In this document: positions 24,032 through 33,196 of the stretch, in pieces | How the letters are laid out: the number at the start of each line of letters is the position of its first letter | Position numbering within the stretch: position 1 is the first letter of the stretch | Source of the DNA: JBEVOS01 sp044226655 | Lineage (GTDB): Bacteria; Pseudomonadota; Alphaproteobacteria; Caulobacterales; Aquidulcibacteraceae | DNA: 64,000 nucleotides | Assembly: GCA_044226655.1 (NCBI GenBank) | Contig: JBGAGO010000004.1 | Span: 1-64,000, forward strand | Reading direction: 5' to 3' | Notes under the pieces: model-generated | Databases searched by the model: none | The model's input: the letters and a program-made list of their open reading frames with translations, nothing else | Told to the model about the DNA's origin: nothing | Position numbers and translations under genes: made by a program

Positions 24032-25813
24032 CTAAAACGCCTCCGCGGCGAGCGCCATCAGCGGCGCGGCGCCGCTTTTGAGTTTGGCGAGATGTGCGCC
24101 GGTTTCGGGGAGTTTGCGGGCGAAGAAATAGGCGGCCGTCGTCAGCTTGGTCTCGTAGAACGGATCGCCGCCCTTCTTCGCGAGCGCCGTCTTCGCCATC
24201 AGCGCCCACATGTAGGAGAGCGCGGTGAGGCCGAAGAGATTCAAGAAATCATGGCTCGCAGCGCCGGCATTGTCTGGGTTCGCAAGCGCATTTTCGAACA
24301 GCCAGGTGACGCCGTCCTGCAAATCGTCGCGCGCGCGCTTCACGCCGGCGGCGTAGTCCTTCATCGCCGCATCGCCCTCCTGCGCAGCGATGAACGCATC
24401 GAGTTCGGCGATGAAGGTTTGCAGCGGACGCCCGCCCTGCATCATCAGTTTGCGGCCGACGAGATCGAGCGCCTGCACGCCATTGGCGCCTTCGTAGATC
24501 ATGGTGATGCGGGCGTCGCGCACGAACTGGCTCATGCCCTGCTCTTCGATATAGCCGTGGCCGCCGAAAATCTGCTGGCAATCGGTGGCGGTGAGATAGC
24601 CGTAATCGGTGAGATAGGATTTCAGCACCGGCGTCATCAGCGCCATGTAATCGGACGCCTTCTCGCGCAGAGCATCGTCGGGCGAGACGTTCAGAAGATC
24701 CCCATAGAGCGCGGTCCAGAACGCGAAGCAGCGCGCGCCTTCGATGAAGCATTTGGCGTCCATCAGCATGCGCCGCACATCGGGATGCACAATGATCGGA
24801 TCGGCGGGGCCGTTCGGATTCTTCGGGCCGGTTAGCGCGCGCATCTGCAGGCGGTCTTTCGCGTAGGCGACAGCGTTCTGATACGCGGTTTCGGCCTGCG
24901 CCATGCCCTGCAGACCCACGCCGAGGCGCGCTTCGTTCATCATGGTGAACATGGCGTTCAGGCCGCGATTGGCCTCGCCGCAGAGATAGCCGATGGCGTC
25001 ATCGTAATTGAGCACGCAGGTCGCATTGCCGTGAATGCCCATCTTCTCTTCGATCTTGCCGCACACGACGCCGTTGCGCGCGCCGAGCGAGCCGTCCGCG
25101 TTGAGCAAGAATTTCGGCACGACGAACAGCGAAATGCCTTTCGTGCCCTGCGGCGCGCCTTCGATGCGCGCGAGCACGAGATGGATGATGTTGTCAGCGA
25201 GATCGTGTTCGCCGGCGGAGATGAAAATCTTCTGGCCGGTGATGCGGTAGGAGCCGTCCGCGGCCGGAACGGCCTTGGTGCGCAAAAGGCCCAGATCCGT
25301 GCCGCAATGCGGCTCGGTGAGGTTCATCGTGCCGGTCCATTCGCCGGTCACCATTTTGGGCAGATAGGTTTTCTTCAGCTCGTCCGCGCCGTGATGCAGG
25401 ATCGCTTCATAGGCGCCATGGCTGAGCCCCGGATACATGCCGAACGCCATGTTGGCGCTCGACACCATTTCGTTGAACGCGAGATTGACGATGCGCGGCA
25501 GACCCTGGCCGCCATAGGCCGGCTCGCTCGACAGCGAGGGCCAGCCGCCCTCGCACATTTGTTTATACGCGTCCTTGAAGCCCGTCGGCGTCTTCACCGA
25601 CCCATCGGCGCTGCGCGTGCAGCCTTCGCGGTCGCCAACCGCATTCAGCGGCGCCAGCACGTTTTCGCAGAGCTTGGCGCCCTCTTCGAGAATCTGCTCG
25701 ACGAGATCGAGCGGCGCATCCGCGAAGCGCGGCAGGTTGGCGTAGCGCTCCAGTTCGAGCACGTCGCGCAAAAGAAAACGGTATTCGCGCAGCGGCGCGG
25801 CATAGCTGGGCAT
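24032..25813 (-). CDS. Acyl-CoA dehydrogenase (DmdC/AcdA-like, long form)
   Basis: 593-aa FAD enzyme that introduces a double bond into an acyl-CoA. N-terminal extension, then FAD/substrate motifs (GTMNLTEPHCGTDLGLL, residues about 160-176; KIFISAGEHD), the C-terminal catalytic-base region MIYEGANGVQALDLVGRK, and a further helical C-terminal domain. The length and extension match the 3-methylmercaptopropionyl-CoA dehydrogenase (DmdC)/AcdA group. TGAGGAGCG precedes the ATG. A MerR gene lies immediately upstream on the same strand and is its likely regulator. Confidence 0.9.
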   Translation of the reverse strand: MPSYAAPLREYRFLLRDVLELERYANLPRFADAPLDLVEQILEEGAKLCENVLAPLNAVGDREGCTRSADGSVKTPTGFKDAYKQMCEGGWPSLSSEPAYGGQGLPRIVNLAFNEMVSSANMAFGMYPGLSHGAYEAILHHGADELKKTYLPKMVTGEWTGTMNLTEPHCGTDLGLLRTKAVPAADGSYRITGQKIFISAGEHDLADNIIHLVLARIEGAPQGTKGISLFVVPKFLLNADGSLGARNGVVCGKIEEKMGIHGNATCVLNYDDAIGYLCGEANRGLNAMFTMMNEARLGVGLQGMAQAETAYQNAVAYAKDRLQMRALTGPKNPNGPADPIIVHPDVRRMLMDAKCFIEGARCFAFWTALYGDLLNVSPDDALREKASDYMALMTPVLKSYLTDYGYLTATDCQQIFGGHGYIEEQGMSQFVRDARITMIYEGANGVQALDLVGRKLMMQGGRPLQTFIAELDAFIAAQEGDAAMKDYAAGVKRARDDLQDGVTWLFENALANPDNAGAASHDFLNLFGLTALSYMWALMAKTALAKKGGDPFYETKLTTAAYFFARKLPETGAHLAKLKSGAAPLMALAAEAF

Positions 25814-25861
25814 CGGACGCTCCTCAGACGCGCCCGTCTTTCGGCGCGCCGGGAGACGCCG

Positions 25862-26302
25862 TCAATGCGCCTCTTGGAGCGCCTTGCTCTTCGCTTTGGC
25901 GGCGCGCGGCGCAGGCTCAGGCCCGGCGGCGACGACCGCTTCCATGCGCGTGATCGCGTCCTGCAGCATGGCGATCGCCTCATCGACGTCGCGGCGCTGC
26001 GATTCGAGGGCGACGATGCGGGATTTGAATTTCTTCAACGCCACCGCGTTCTGCGCCTTGTTCTCACCATCAACGCCGTAAAGGTCGAGGATCTCTTTGA
26101 TGTCGAGCAGGGAGAGACCGACGCGCTTGCCGCGCAGGATCAGCGTGAGACGGGCGCGGTCGCGGCCGAAATAGACGCGCGTCAGGCCATCGCGGCGCGG
26201 GCTCAAAAGGCCCTTGTCTTCGTAAAAGCGCAGCGCGCGCGCCGTACACCCGAACTCCCGCGCCAGTTCGGAGATCGAGTATGTGCGATCCGTCTTCGAC
26301 AT
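25862..26302 (-). CDS. MerR-family transcriptional regulator
   Basis: 146 aa. Winged HTH at the N-terminus (YSISELAREFGCTARALRFYEDKGLLSP split over residues 7-34), followed by the dimerisation coiled coil (LKKFKSRIVALESQRRDVDEAI). No metal-binding cysteines at the C-terminus, so it fits the LiuR/acyl-CoA-type MerR group that controls fatty acid and branched-chain catabolism. ATG 26302 has GGAGGG upstream. It lies 48 nt before the acyl-CoA dehydrogenase and probably forms an operon with it. Confidence 0.88.
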   Translation of the reverse strand: MSKTDRTYSISELAREFGCTARALRFYEDKGLLSPRRDGLTRVYFGRDRARLTLILRGKRVGLSLLDIKEILDLYGVDGENKAQNAVALKKFKSRIVALESQRRDVDEAIAMLQDAITRMEAVVAAGPEPAPRAAKAKSKALQEAH

Positions 26303-26351
26303 GGGCCGAAGCCCTCCCTTTGGTCTTGTGTAACGCAGTTTCTGCATAAGG

Positions 26352-26365
26352 TGACGCGGGCGTCA
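26352..26365. promoter_or_regulatory. Palindrome TGACGC-GG-GCGTCA upstream of merR
   Basis: A perfect 6+2+6 inverted repeat 50 nt upstream of the MerR start, in the divergent gap to the exported protein gene at 26411. It is placed well for a MerR-type operator, though function is inferred only from position and symmetry. Confidence 0.35.
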
Positions 26366-26410
26366 ACATACAAGCGCGGCCGACGCGACGCCAGCCGAGG
26401 ATAGAGCCGT

Positions 26411-27076
26411 TTGAAGAGTTTTGCCCCTATCGCCCTGCTGCTCGCACTTTTCCTCTCAGGATCGGCGGTCATGCGGTTTCATAATACCGCAACACTGGTC
26501 GCGCCGACCGCTTGCCCGGCGGCGCCAGGGGCGGAAGCGCTTGCGGACCTGCCGGCGCAAACCATCGTGCTGATCGATGGCGCGCCGGACGCGGCGGCCC
26601 GGGCGGGCGCGATCCTGGCCTGCTTCGCCCAGGCGCGGGGCGAGACGGTGCGCATCTTCTCCACAGAAGCGGCGGCGATGGCGCTCTCCGGCGTGCGCGC
26701 GCAGATCGTCGCCCTGCCCGCCGCGCCGTCCCATGGCGAGGATTACGCGGACGCGCAGCGCGACGGCGACGCGCGTGCAGCGCTTTATGAACAGATGCTC
26801 GTTTCGGCTGCGCACTTATCTGGGCGCCGTGTGGTGATCGTCGCTGCGCCTGATGCGGCGCGCGCGTCGCTCGGCGTCGCCGCATTCACCTGGCGCCCGC
26901 TCGGCGCGCGTCTCACCGACGCGGTCGCGCTGCGCGCCGAAGCGAGCACGCGGCCCGGCGTGCGCTTCAAACGCCGCCGTTATGAAGACATCCCCAGTCG
27001 TGGCGCCGCGATGCGTTATGACGGCGTTGTGGAGATTGGACCGGCGCCGCGCGCGGCCGACTTGCGCGGCCGGTGA
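26411..27076 (+). CDS. Exported or membrane-anchored hypothetical protein
   Basis: 221 aa from a TTG at 26411 that starts a hydrophobic N-terminal segment (FAPIALLLALFLSGSAVM). The rest is an alpha/beta domain with IVLIDGAPDAA and RVVIVAAPDAARASLG, reminiscent of but not clearly matching a Rossmann-like fold. An ATG at 26471 would remove the hydrophobic segment and is less likely. Family unknown. The gene is divergent from merR. Confidence 0.6.
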   Translation: MKSFAPIALLLALFLSGSAVMRFHNTATLVAPTACPAAPGAEALADLPAQTIVLIDGAPDAAARAGAILACFAQARGETVRIFSTEAAAMALSGVRAQIVALPAAPSHGEDYADAQRDGDARAALYEQMLVSAAHLSGRRVVIVAAPDAARASLGVAAFTWRPLGARLTDAVALRAEASTRPGVRFKRRRYEDIPSRGAAMRYDGVVEIGPAPRAADLRGR

Positions 27077-27255
27077 GTGTGGCGGCGCGGACGCGGGCCA
27101 CGATGCGCGTTATCCAATCTTGCGTGTGCGTTCACCATTTTACGCGTCATTAACACCGCTCGGAGTCTCCTTCACACTAACAGCGCGCGTGTGATTCTGC
27201 ATGCGTGCGGGGGCGGTGTTCGGTTCGGACGCGGATCGACGCTAATGAGGGCGAA

Positions 27256-30200
27256 ATGAGCGCACAGTCCTGGAGCGTAAAAGGGATCGATCCGAAGGTG
27301 CGCGAAGCTGTGCGGGAAGCCGCGGCGCGCCAGGGCATGAGCCTCGGTGAATATCTCAACCAAGCACTGCTCAATCACGAAATCGAAACGAAAGATGCGC
27401 CGCCTCAGCCGCGCCCGCCGCTGCGGCCACGGACGACGCGCGTGGTGTCGTCCCAGCCGGTCGAGGATCTCGACGATTGGCTGCTGTCGGCGCCGACCGA
27501 CATGACGCGCAACGCCGATCCGGCGCGCATGGCGCATCGGCTGGATAACATCGAACGGCGCACGCAATTGGCCGTGACGGGCCTCGACCGCGCCGTCAGC
27601 ACGATCGACCGCTCGGTGCTGGGCCTGGCGGGCCGCGTGGACGACGCCGAAGAAGTGGCGCGCGAAAGCGCCGATCGCATCGCCGATGCGCTCGAACAAT
27701 TCCGCGCCGCCGGCGAGGTTCTGAGCGGACGCCTGATCGACGCCGAAGGCGATGCGCGCCAATCGCGCGAATTGCTGGAGCAAGCCGCGCGTGAGCTCGG
27801 CGAGACGCGCGACGACCTCACGCAGCGCGCCCAATCCGCCGACGAGATCGCTCGCCGCGCGGAACTGGCGACAGTCAACCTGTCGCGCGACCTGCAGGAG
27901 CGCGCGACCGCGCTCAGCCAGCACATCGAAGATGTCGACGCGGACGCGAAATACGCCATCGGCGTGGGTCTCGCGGAATCGCGGGCCGCCGCCGAAGCCG
28001 CCGCGCGCGAAGCCGCCCATGCGGCGAGCGAAGCCGTCGAAGAAATCCGCGCGCTGCAGGAAACCATGGCGCGCCGGCTGAGCGACAGCGAAGCGCATAC
28101 GCGCGACTATGTCGCCACGGCGATCGAAAATACGCGCACGCAACAGGAAGCGATCACCTCGCGCGTTGCGCGCGGCGAAAACGAATTCCGCCGCGCCTAT
28201 GACGGGCTCTCCGAGCGGCTGGCCGGCCTCGAAACCGGCGCGCGCTTCGCGATCGACGAAGTCGCCACCGAAATCCGCGCCGCACAATCGGGCCTCGCGC
28301 AGCGCCTGGAGCGCATCGAACAAGCCTCGCGCGAAGGCACGGCAGGTCTGCGCCAGGCCGCGGGGGCTGCGATCGCCGATCTGCGCAACGCGCAATTGGG
28401 TCTCTCCGCGCGGCTCAAGCTGGTCGAGGAATCCTCCGGCGCGAGCGTCGATTTCAGCGAGTTCAAGGACGCGCAGGCCGCGCTGGCCGAGCGCCTCACC
28501 AAGCTCGAATCCGCACCCGATTATCACGCCGATCTCTCCGCCATCGCGGCGCGCCTCGAACGCGTCGAGAGCGCGGAAGGCCCGGACATCGACGGCGCGC
28601 TCGCCGCGTTCGACGCCAAGCTCGGCGCGCTGGAAGCGCGGCTGAGCGAGCGCACGGCGCAAACCGGATCCGGCGATGACGCGCTGCATGCGCGCCTCGA
28701 TGAAATCTGGTCGCGCCTCGGCGCGCATGATGACCGCGTCTCGGACTCCAACGCGCAAGTGCGCACGCTGGAAGACAGCCTGCATCGTCTGGCCGAGCGG
28801 CTCGCCGAGACGGAGAGCACGGCCAATACGGCGATCCGCACACTCGAACAGACCATCGCCAGCGTCGAAGCCAAGACCGCCGGCCCGGATACGGCGCAGC
28901 AGACCGAAGCTGTGCGCCAGGTCCTCGAACAGCGCCTCAACGACATGGCGCAAGCCACCGAGGCGATGATCCACGATCTGCGCACGGAGCTCGTCGACCG
29001 CGCCAATGCGGCGCGCGACAGCGAGATCGGCGCCGAACATATCGACGGCCTGGAAGGCGCGGTCGCCGATGTGAACCGCCGCCTCGCCGCGGCCGAACGG
29101 CGCCAAGCCCAGACCATCGAAGCGATCTCGATCGAGATCAAACGCATGTCGGAAACGGTCGATCGCCGCCTGCGCGCGGTCGAAACCAAAGGCGACGGCG
29201 ATCCCGACGCGAACGCCGCCGTGCGCGAAGAAGTGTCGCGCCTGGCCCGCGCGCTCGAAGCCCGCTTCGAGGAAATCGAACGCCGCGAAGCCGCCGCGTT
29301 CGACCGCATGGGCCTGGAAGTCGGCCGCCTGTCCGAGCGTCTCGAAGATCGCTTCGCCGCGGTGGAAGGCCGCAGCGCACAGGCGATCGAGCAAGTCGGC
29401 GAGCAAGTCGCCCGCATGGCCGAGCGCTTCAATCAGCGCCAGGAAGGGCTCGCGCGCGAATTGGGCGAGCGGGTGTTGGATGGCGAAGAGCGTTCCAATG
29501 CGCGCATCGCGGACGCCATCTCCGGCATCATGCATCGCTTGAGCGAAGTGGAAGCGCAATCGGTCGAAGCCGTGACGCCGGTGGCGCGCGCGATGTCGAC
29601 GGTCGCTTCGCGGCTGCAAGCGCTTGAGAACAACAATGGCGCAGAAGACGATATGCCGACGCCCGCGCGCCGGATTGAAGATCGCGCCGCGCCCCCGCCG
29701 AGCATTTTCGGCGAACCTTTGGAGGAAGCGCCGCCCGTCGTTGAAACGCCGCCGCCGCCGATGGCGTTCGATGAGCCGAGCGACGACGATTACTACGATC
29801 TGAACGATGACGAGCCGCTGGCCTCGTTCCAGCCGCCGGCCGAACCGCCCGTGCGCGCGGGCCCGATCGCGCCCGGCCAGCGCATGGAAATCAAATCGCT
29901 CGATCTCGATGCGTTCACCGAGGACGAGCGCGTCATCGCGCCGCCGCCGGAAGACGACGATCCATTCTGGACGCCCGAAAGCGATGAGACCGTGTCCGCC
30001 GACGGCGTTCCCAGCGTTGCGGCGGAAGACGATGCGCTGTTCGCGGACGAGCTCGAACCGCTGGAAACGCCCGCGCCTGCCGAAAAGGCCGATTATCTGA
30101 GCGCCGCGCGCCGCGCCGCCCAGGCGCAATCCTCGCCCGCGAAAGGCAAGGACAAGAAACCGGCGAAGGCCGCCAAGGCGCCGAAAACGCCGAGCGTGAA

Positions 30201-31197
30201 GCGCGAAGCGAGCCCGAGCCTGCGCGGGTCGAGCCGGGTCGTGTTCTGGGGCGCGGCCGGCGCGATCGCGCTGCTGGTCTCCGGCGGCGCCTATGTGCTG
30301 AGCCACAGCGACAACGACAATTCCACCGTCGATAACACGCCGCCGCAGCCGCAATCGTTCGACGCAGCGCCCGCCGCGCCGCCCGTGGCACCGTTCGACT
30401 CTGCTGCGCCGTCAACCGAGGCCACGGCGATTGCGCCGCCCGCTGATCCGGCCGCGGCGCCCGCTTCGGCTGCGCCCGCCTCCGCGGCCGCGCCTGCGCA
30501 AACGCCAGTGGCGGACGCGCACCCGGTCGAAGGGCCGCGGGTCGCAACGGCTGTTGCAGCGCCCGTCGCGCAACGTTCGGTCTCACTCGAACAAGCCGCC
30601 GCGCGCGGCGATGCGGTCGCGCAATACGAACTCGCCTTGCAACGCCTCACCGCGAGCCGCACGCAGGACGGCGTGACCTTGCTGCGCCAATCGGCCAATC
30701 AAGGGCTCGCGATGGCGCAATATCGCCTGGCCAAGCTCTATGAGCGCGGCGAAGGCGTACCGGCCGATCTCAACATGGCGCGCAGCTGGACCGAACGCGC
30801 CGCCGCCGCCGGCAATCGGCGCGCGATGCACGATCTCGGCGTCTATTTCGCGCGCGGCGAAGGCGCCCCGCTCGATGAGGCCGCCGCGTTCCGCTGGTTC
30901 CGCCAAGCGGCTGAGCTCGGCGTGGCCGACAGCCAGTTCAATCTCGGCGTCCTCTACCAGCAGGGCCGCGGCGTCGGCGCCAATCCCGCCGAAGCGCTGT
31001 TCTGGTTCCTGGTCGCGGCGCGGCAGGGCGATGAGGACGCGGGCGCGCGCGCAACCGCGCTCGAATCCCAATTGCAGCCGATCCAGGTCGAGCAGGCCCG
31101 GGCGCGCGCGAGCGCTTTCCGTCCGCGCGCCGCGAGTGCACGCGCGAACGGCGAATTCGGTCCGCGTCCTTGGGCCGCATCTCCCGCGCGCAGCTGA
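27256..31197 (+). CDS. podJ: PodJ-like polar organiser with coiled coils and SEL1 repeats
   Basis: 1313 aa. Residues 1-60 have the PodJ-type N-terminus (SWSVKGIDPKVREAVREAA, then MSLGEYLNQAL). About 90-790 is almost continuous coiled coil. An acidic/proline-rich linker follows (about 800-970), then a single membrane helix near 994-1016, an Ala/Pro linker, and three or more SEL1 repeats (about 1145-1270, for example AQYRLAKLYERGEGV and SQFNLGVLYQQGRGV). In Caulobacter PodJ sits at the cell pole and recruits kinases and pili factors; the periplasmic part is modular. The ATG 27256 has GAGGGCG upstream. The 179-nt gap before it carries an AT-richer stretch likely to hold the promoter. Confidence 0.82.
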   Translation: MSAQSWSVKGIDPKVREAVREAAARQGMSLGEYLNQALLNHEIETKDAPPQPRPPLRPRTTRVVSSQPVEDLDDWLLSAPTDMTRNADPARMAHRLDNIERRTQLAVTGLDRAVSTIDRSVLGLAGRVDDAEEVARESADRIADALEQFRAAGEVLSGRLIDAEGDARQSRELLEQAARELGETRDDLTQRAQSADEIARRAELATVNLSRDLQERATALSQHIEDVDADAKYAIGVGLAESRAAAEAAAREAAHAASEAVEEIRALQETMARRLSDSEAHTRDYVATAIENTRTQQEAITSRVARGENEFRRAYDGLSERLAGLETGARFAIDEVATEIRAAQSGLAQRLERIEQASREGTAGLRQAAGAAIADLRNAQLGLSARLKLVEESSGASVDFSEFKDAQAALAERLTKLESAPDYHADLSAIAARLERVESAEGPDIDGALAAFDAKLGALEARLSERTAQTGSGDDALHARLDEIWSRLGAHDDRVSDSNAQVRTLEDSLHRLAERLAETESTANTAIRTLEQTIASVEAKTAGPDTAQQTEAVRQVLEQRLNDMAQATEAMIHDLRTELVDRANAARDSEIGAEHIDGLEGAVADVNRRLAAAERRQAQTIEAISIEIKRMSETVDRRLRAVETKGDGDPDANAAVREEVSRLARALEARFEEIERREAAAFDRMGLEVGRLSERLEDRFAAVEGRSAQAIEQVGEQVARMAERFNQRQEGLARELGERVLDGEERSNARIADAISGIMHRLSEVEAQSVEAVTPVARAMSTVASRLQALENNNGAEDDMPTPARRIEDRAAPPPSIFGEPLEEAPPVVETPPPPMAFDEPSDDDYYDLNDDEPLASFQPPAEPPVRAGPIAPGQRMEIKSLDLDAFTEDERVIAPPPEDDDPFWTPESDETVSADGVPSVAAEDDALFADELEPLETPAPAEKADYLSAARRAAQAQSSPAKGKDKKPAKAAKAPKTPSVKREASPSLRGSSRVVFWGAAGAIALLVSGGAYVLSHSDNDNSTVDNTPPQPQSFDAAPAAPPVAPFDSAAPSTEATAIAPPADPAAAPASAAPASAAAPAQTPVADAHPVEGPRVATAVAAPVAQRSVSLEQAAARGDAVAQYELALQRLTASRTQDGVTLLRQSANQGLAMAQYRLAKLYERGEGVPADLNMARSWTERAAAAGNRRAMHDLGVYFARGEGAPLDEAAAFRWFRQAAELGVADSQFNLGVLYQQGRGVGANPAEALFWFLVAARQGDEDAGARATALESQLQPIQVEQARARASAFRPRAASARANGEFGPRPWAASPARS

Positions 31198-31290
31198 GCG
31201 AATTCTTGCGATGTCGCGCGTTGCTCTCGGGCGCGCGCGCTTCCACTATGCATGTCGAGGACGATTTCAGGCCGCGCCTGATGCTCTGAC

Positions 31291-32211
31291 ATGATGACCC
31301 TTTATCTGCCGATCGCCGAAATGCCGGTGAACGTGCTGCTCATCGTCTTGGTGAGCGGCCTGGTGGGCTTTGTCTCGGGCCTGGTGGGCGTGGGCGGCGG
31401 CTTCATCATGACGCCAGCGCTGATTTTCGTGGGCCTTCCCGCGCCCGTGGCGGTGGCGACGGGCGCCAGCCAGATCGCTTCGACCTCCTTTTCGGGCCTC
31501 TTGCCGCAAATCCCGCGCCGTAATGTCGACTGGAGGATGGGACTTTTGCTGTCCTGCGGCGGGGTGCTGGGCAGCGTGTCGGGCGTCGGCCTCTTCCACC
31601 AATTGCTGAGCATCGGCCAGCTCGATGTCGTCATCCTGGTGCTCTACGTCATCTTCCTGTCGATCATCGGCGGGCTGATGCTGTCGGAAAGCATCGCGGC
31701 CATGCGCGGCGCGCGCATGGCGGGGCGGCCCTCGCCGGTCGCGCAGGGCGCGCGCATGATCGCGCATGTGCTGCCGCTGCGGCTGCGGTTTCCACGCTCG
31801 GGGCTCTACATCTCCATCCTGCCGCCTTTGGCGCTGGGCTTCGGCGTGGGCGCGCTGGCGGCGGTGATGGGCGTGGGCGGCGGCTTCATCCTCGTGCCGG
31901 CGATGATCTATCTCTTGCGCATGCCGACCAATGTCGTGATCGGCACCTCGCTCTTCCAAGTACTGATCGTCTCCACGCTCGTCGTCATCCTGCAATCGAG
32001 CGTGACGCAGACCGTGGACATCGTGCTCTCCGCGCTTCTGATGCTTGGCGGCGTGATCGGCGCGCAATTGGGCGCACGCGTCGGCGCACGGCTGCGCGCG
32101 GAGCAATTGCGCGCGGCGCTCGGCGCCATTCTGGTGGCCACGAGCCTCAAATTCCTGTGGGACCTCGTGGTGCGCCCCGCAGAACTCTTCACGCTCGGCC
32201 CGCACGCATGA
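31291..32211 (+). CDS. TauE/SafE-family sulfite/anion exporter
   Basis: 306-aa membrane protein with the two internally repeated TauE motifs GVGGGFIMTPAL (about residues 33-44) and GVGGGFILVPAM (about 196-207). Eight or so helices are expected. The family moves sulfite, sulfoacetate or other organosulfur anions out of the cell. The ATGA overlap with the TIGR02186 gene shows they are one operon, a pairing common in alphaproteobacteria. Confidence 0.9.
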   Translation: MMTLYLPIAEMPVNVLLIVLVSGLVGFVSGLVGVGGGFIMTPALIFVGLPAPVAVATGASQIASTSFSGLLPQIPRRNVDWRMGLLLSCGGVLGSVSGVGLFHQLLSIGQLDVVILVLYVIFLSIIGGLMLSESIAAMRGARMAGRPSPVAQGARMIAHVLPLRLRFPRSGLYISILPPLALGFGVGALAAVMGVGGGFILVPAMIYLLRMPTNVVIGTSLFQVLIVSTLVVILQSSVTQTVDIVLSALLMLGGVIGAQLGARVGARLRAEQLRAALGAILVATSLKFLWDLVVRPAELFTLGPHA

Positions 32212-32996
32212 GGGCGCTCGCGCTGCTCTTGTTGATCGCGCTGGTCTGCGTCGAGGCGAGCTCCGCGCAGACCGCCGCCGCACCTTCCACGGGCGCAACG
32301 CAAGCGGCGCAGGAATTGCCGGCCGCCGTCACGGAAGACGAGATCGCGGTCAATTCGGATTATCGCGGCTTCTCGATCACCGTGTTCGGCTTCAATCCCG
32401 ATCGATATGGGCGGGGTGACGTGGTGGTCGCCGTGCGCGGGCCCAATCGCGCGGCGATCGTGCAGCGCAAGCGGCGCTGGTTCGGCCTCTGGGTGAACGG
32501 CCCGCCGGTGCATTTCTCGCAGGCGCCGACTTTCCATGCCGTGATCAGCGCGCGCCCGCTGCGGCGCATCGCGAGCCCGCAGGAAATCTGGGCGCTGAAG
32601 CTCGATCCCGCCGCCAGCGCGCAGCTTTCCGGCGCCGTGCCACCCGACGCCGATCCCAGCGCCTATCGCGAAGCGCTGGTGCGGCTGCGCAGCGAAGCGG
32701 GCCTCTACAGCGAAAACGCGCGCGGGCTCGAGATGCTGAGCGGCAACCGCCTCTTCCGCGCGCAAATCCGCATTCCGGCGAACGCGCCGCTCGGCGATTA
32801 CGTGGCCGATGTCTATCTGTTCCGGAATGGACGCATGGTGTCGGCGCAGCGCAGCCCGGTGAGCGTGTCGCGCGCGGGCTTCGAGCGGCGCGTGCACGAT
32901 CTCGCGACGGGCGAGCCGTTCTTCTATGGCCTGCTAGTGGTGGCGATGGCGCTCGGCGCCGGCTGGGGCGCGGCCTACGCGTTCCGCCGCAGCTAG
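32208..32996 (+). CDS. TIGR02186 (Alph_Pro_TM) family protein
   Basis: 262 aa. Signal peptide at the N-terminus, a periplasmic beta-rich domain (DYRGFSITVFG, DVVVAVRGP, RRWFGLWVNGPPV), and one C-terminal membrane helix (FFYGLLVVAMALGAGWGAAY). This is the alphaproteobacterial TIGR02186 family of unknown role, regularly next to TauE-type exporters, so it probably helps that transport system. The ATG 32208 overlaps the upstream TGA by 4 nt and fixes the start. Confidence 0.87.
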   Translation: MRALALLLLIALVCVEASSAQTAAAPSTGATQAAQELPAAVTEDEIAVNSDYRGFSITVFGFNPDRYGRGDVVVAVRGPNRAAIVQRKRRWFGLWVNGPPVHFSQAPTFHAVISARPLRRIASPQEIWALKLDPAASAQLSGAVPPDADPSAYREALVRLRSEAGLYSENARGLEMLSGNRLFRAQIRIPANAPLGDYVADVYLFRNGRMVSAQRSPVSVSRAGFERRVHDLATGEPFFYGLLVVAMALGAGWGAAYAFRRS

Positions 32997-33025
32997 CCTG
33001 CGTATTCCAACTGCGCGCCGCTTGT

Positions 33026-33164
33026 CCTTCTCCCCTTGTGGGAGAAGGTGGATCGCCGCGAAGCGGCGAGACGGATGAGGGGTGTTTTCGCTCTTCTTTC
33101 AGAACAAGCGCCGTCACCCCTCATCCGGCCCTTCGGGCCACCTTCTCCCACAAGGGGAGAAGGA
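33026..33164. repeat. Inverted pair of palindromic repeats without a gene (REPIN-like)
   Basis: Left arm 33026-33084 reads CTTCTCCCCTTGTGGGAGAAG, GTGGATCGCCGCGAAGCGGCGAGACGGATGAGGGG. Right arm 33115-33164 is its inverted relative, with a shortened middle. About 30 nt lie between. The core matches the arms around DUF559 gene 1. The 200-nt intergenic gap between two convergent genes consists of little else. Confidence 0.9.
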
Positions 33165-33196
33165 CGAGGGTCGTGTTCTTACGGCCTGTCTTAGGT

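Noticed and set aside
27172..30354. A 1060-codon open frame on the - strand across the PodJ-like gene
   Set aside because: It is antisense to a clearly conserved coiled-coil gene. The product is a monotonous Arg/Ala/Phe-rich sequence without any domain; long antisense frames are expected at this GC content.
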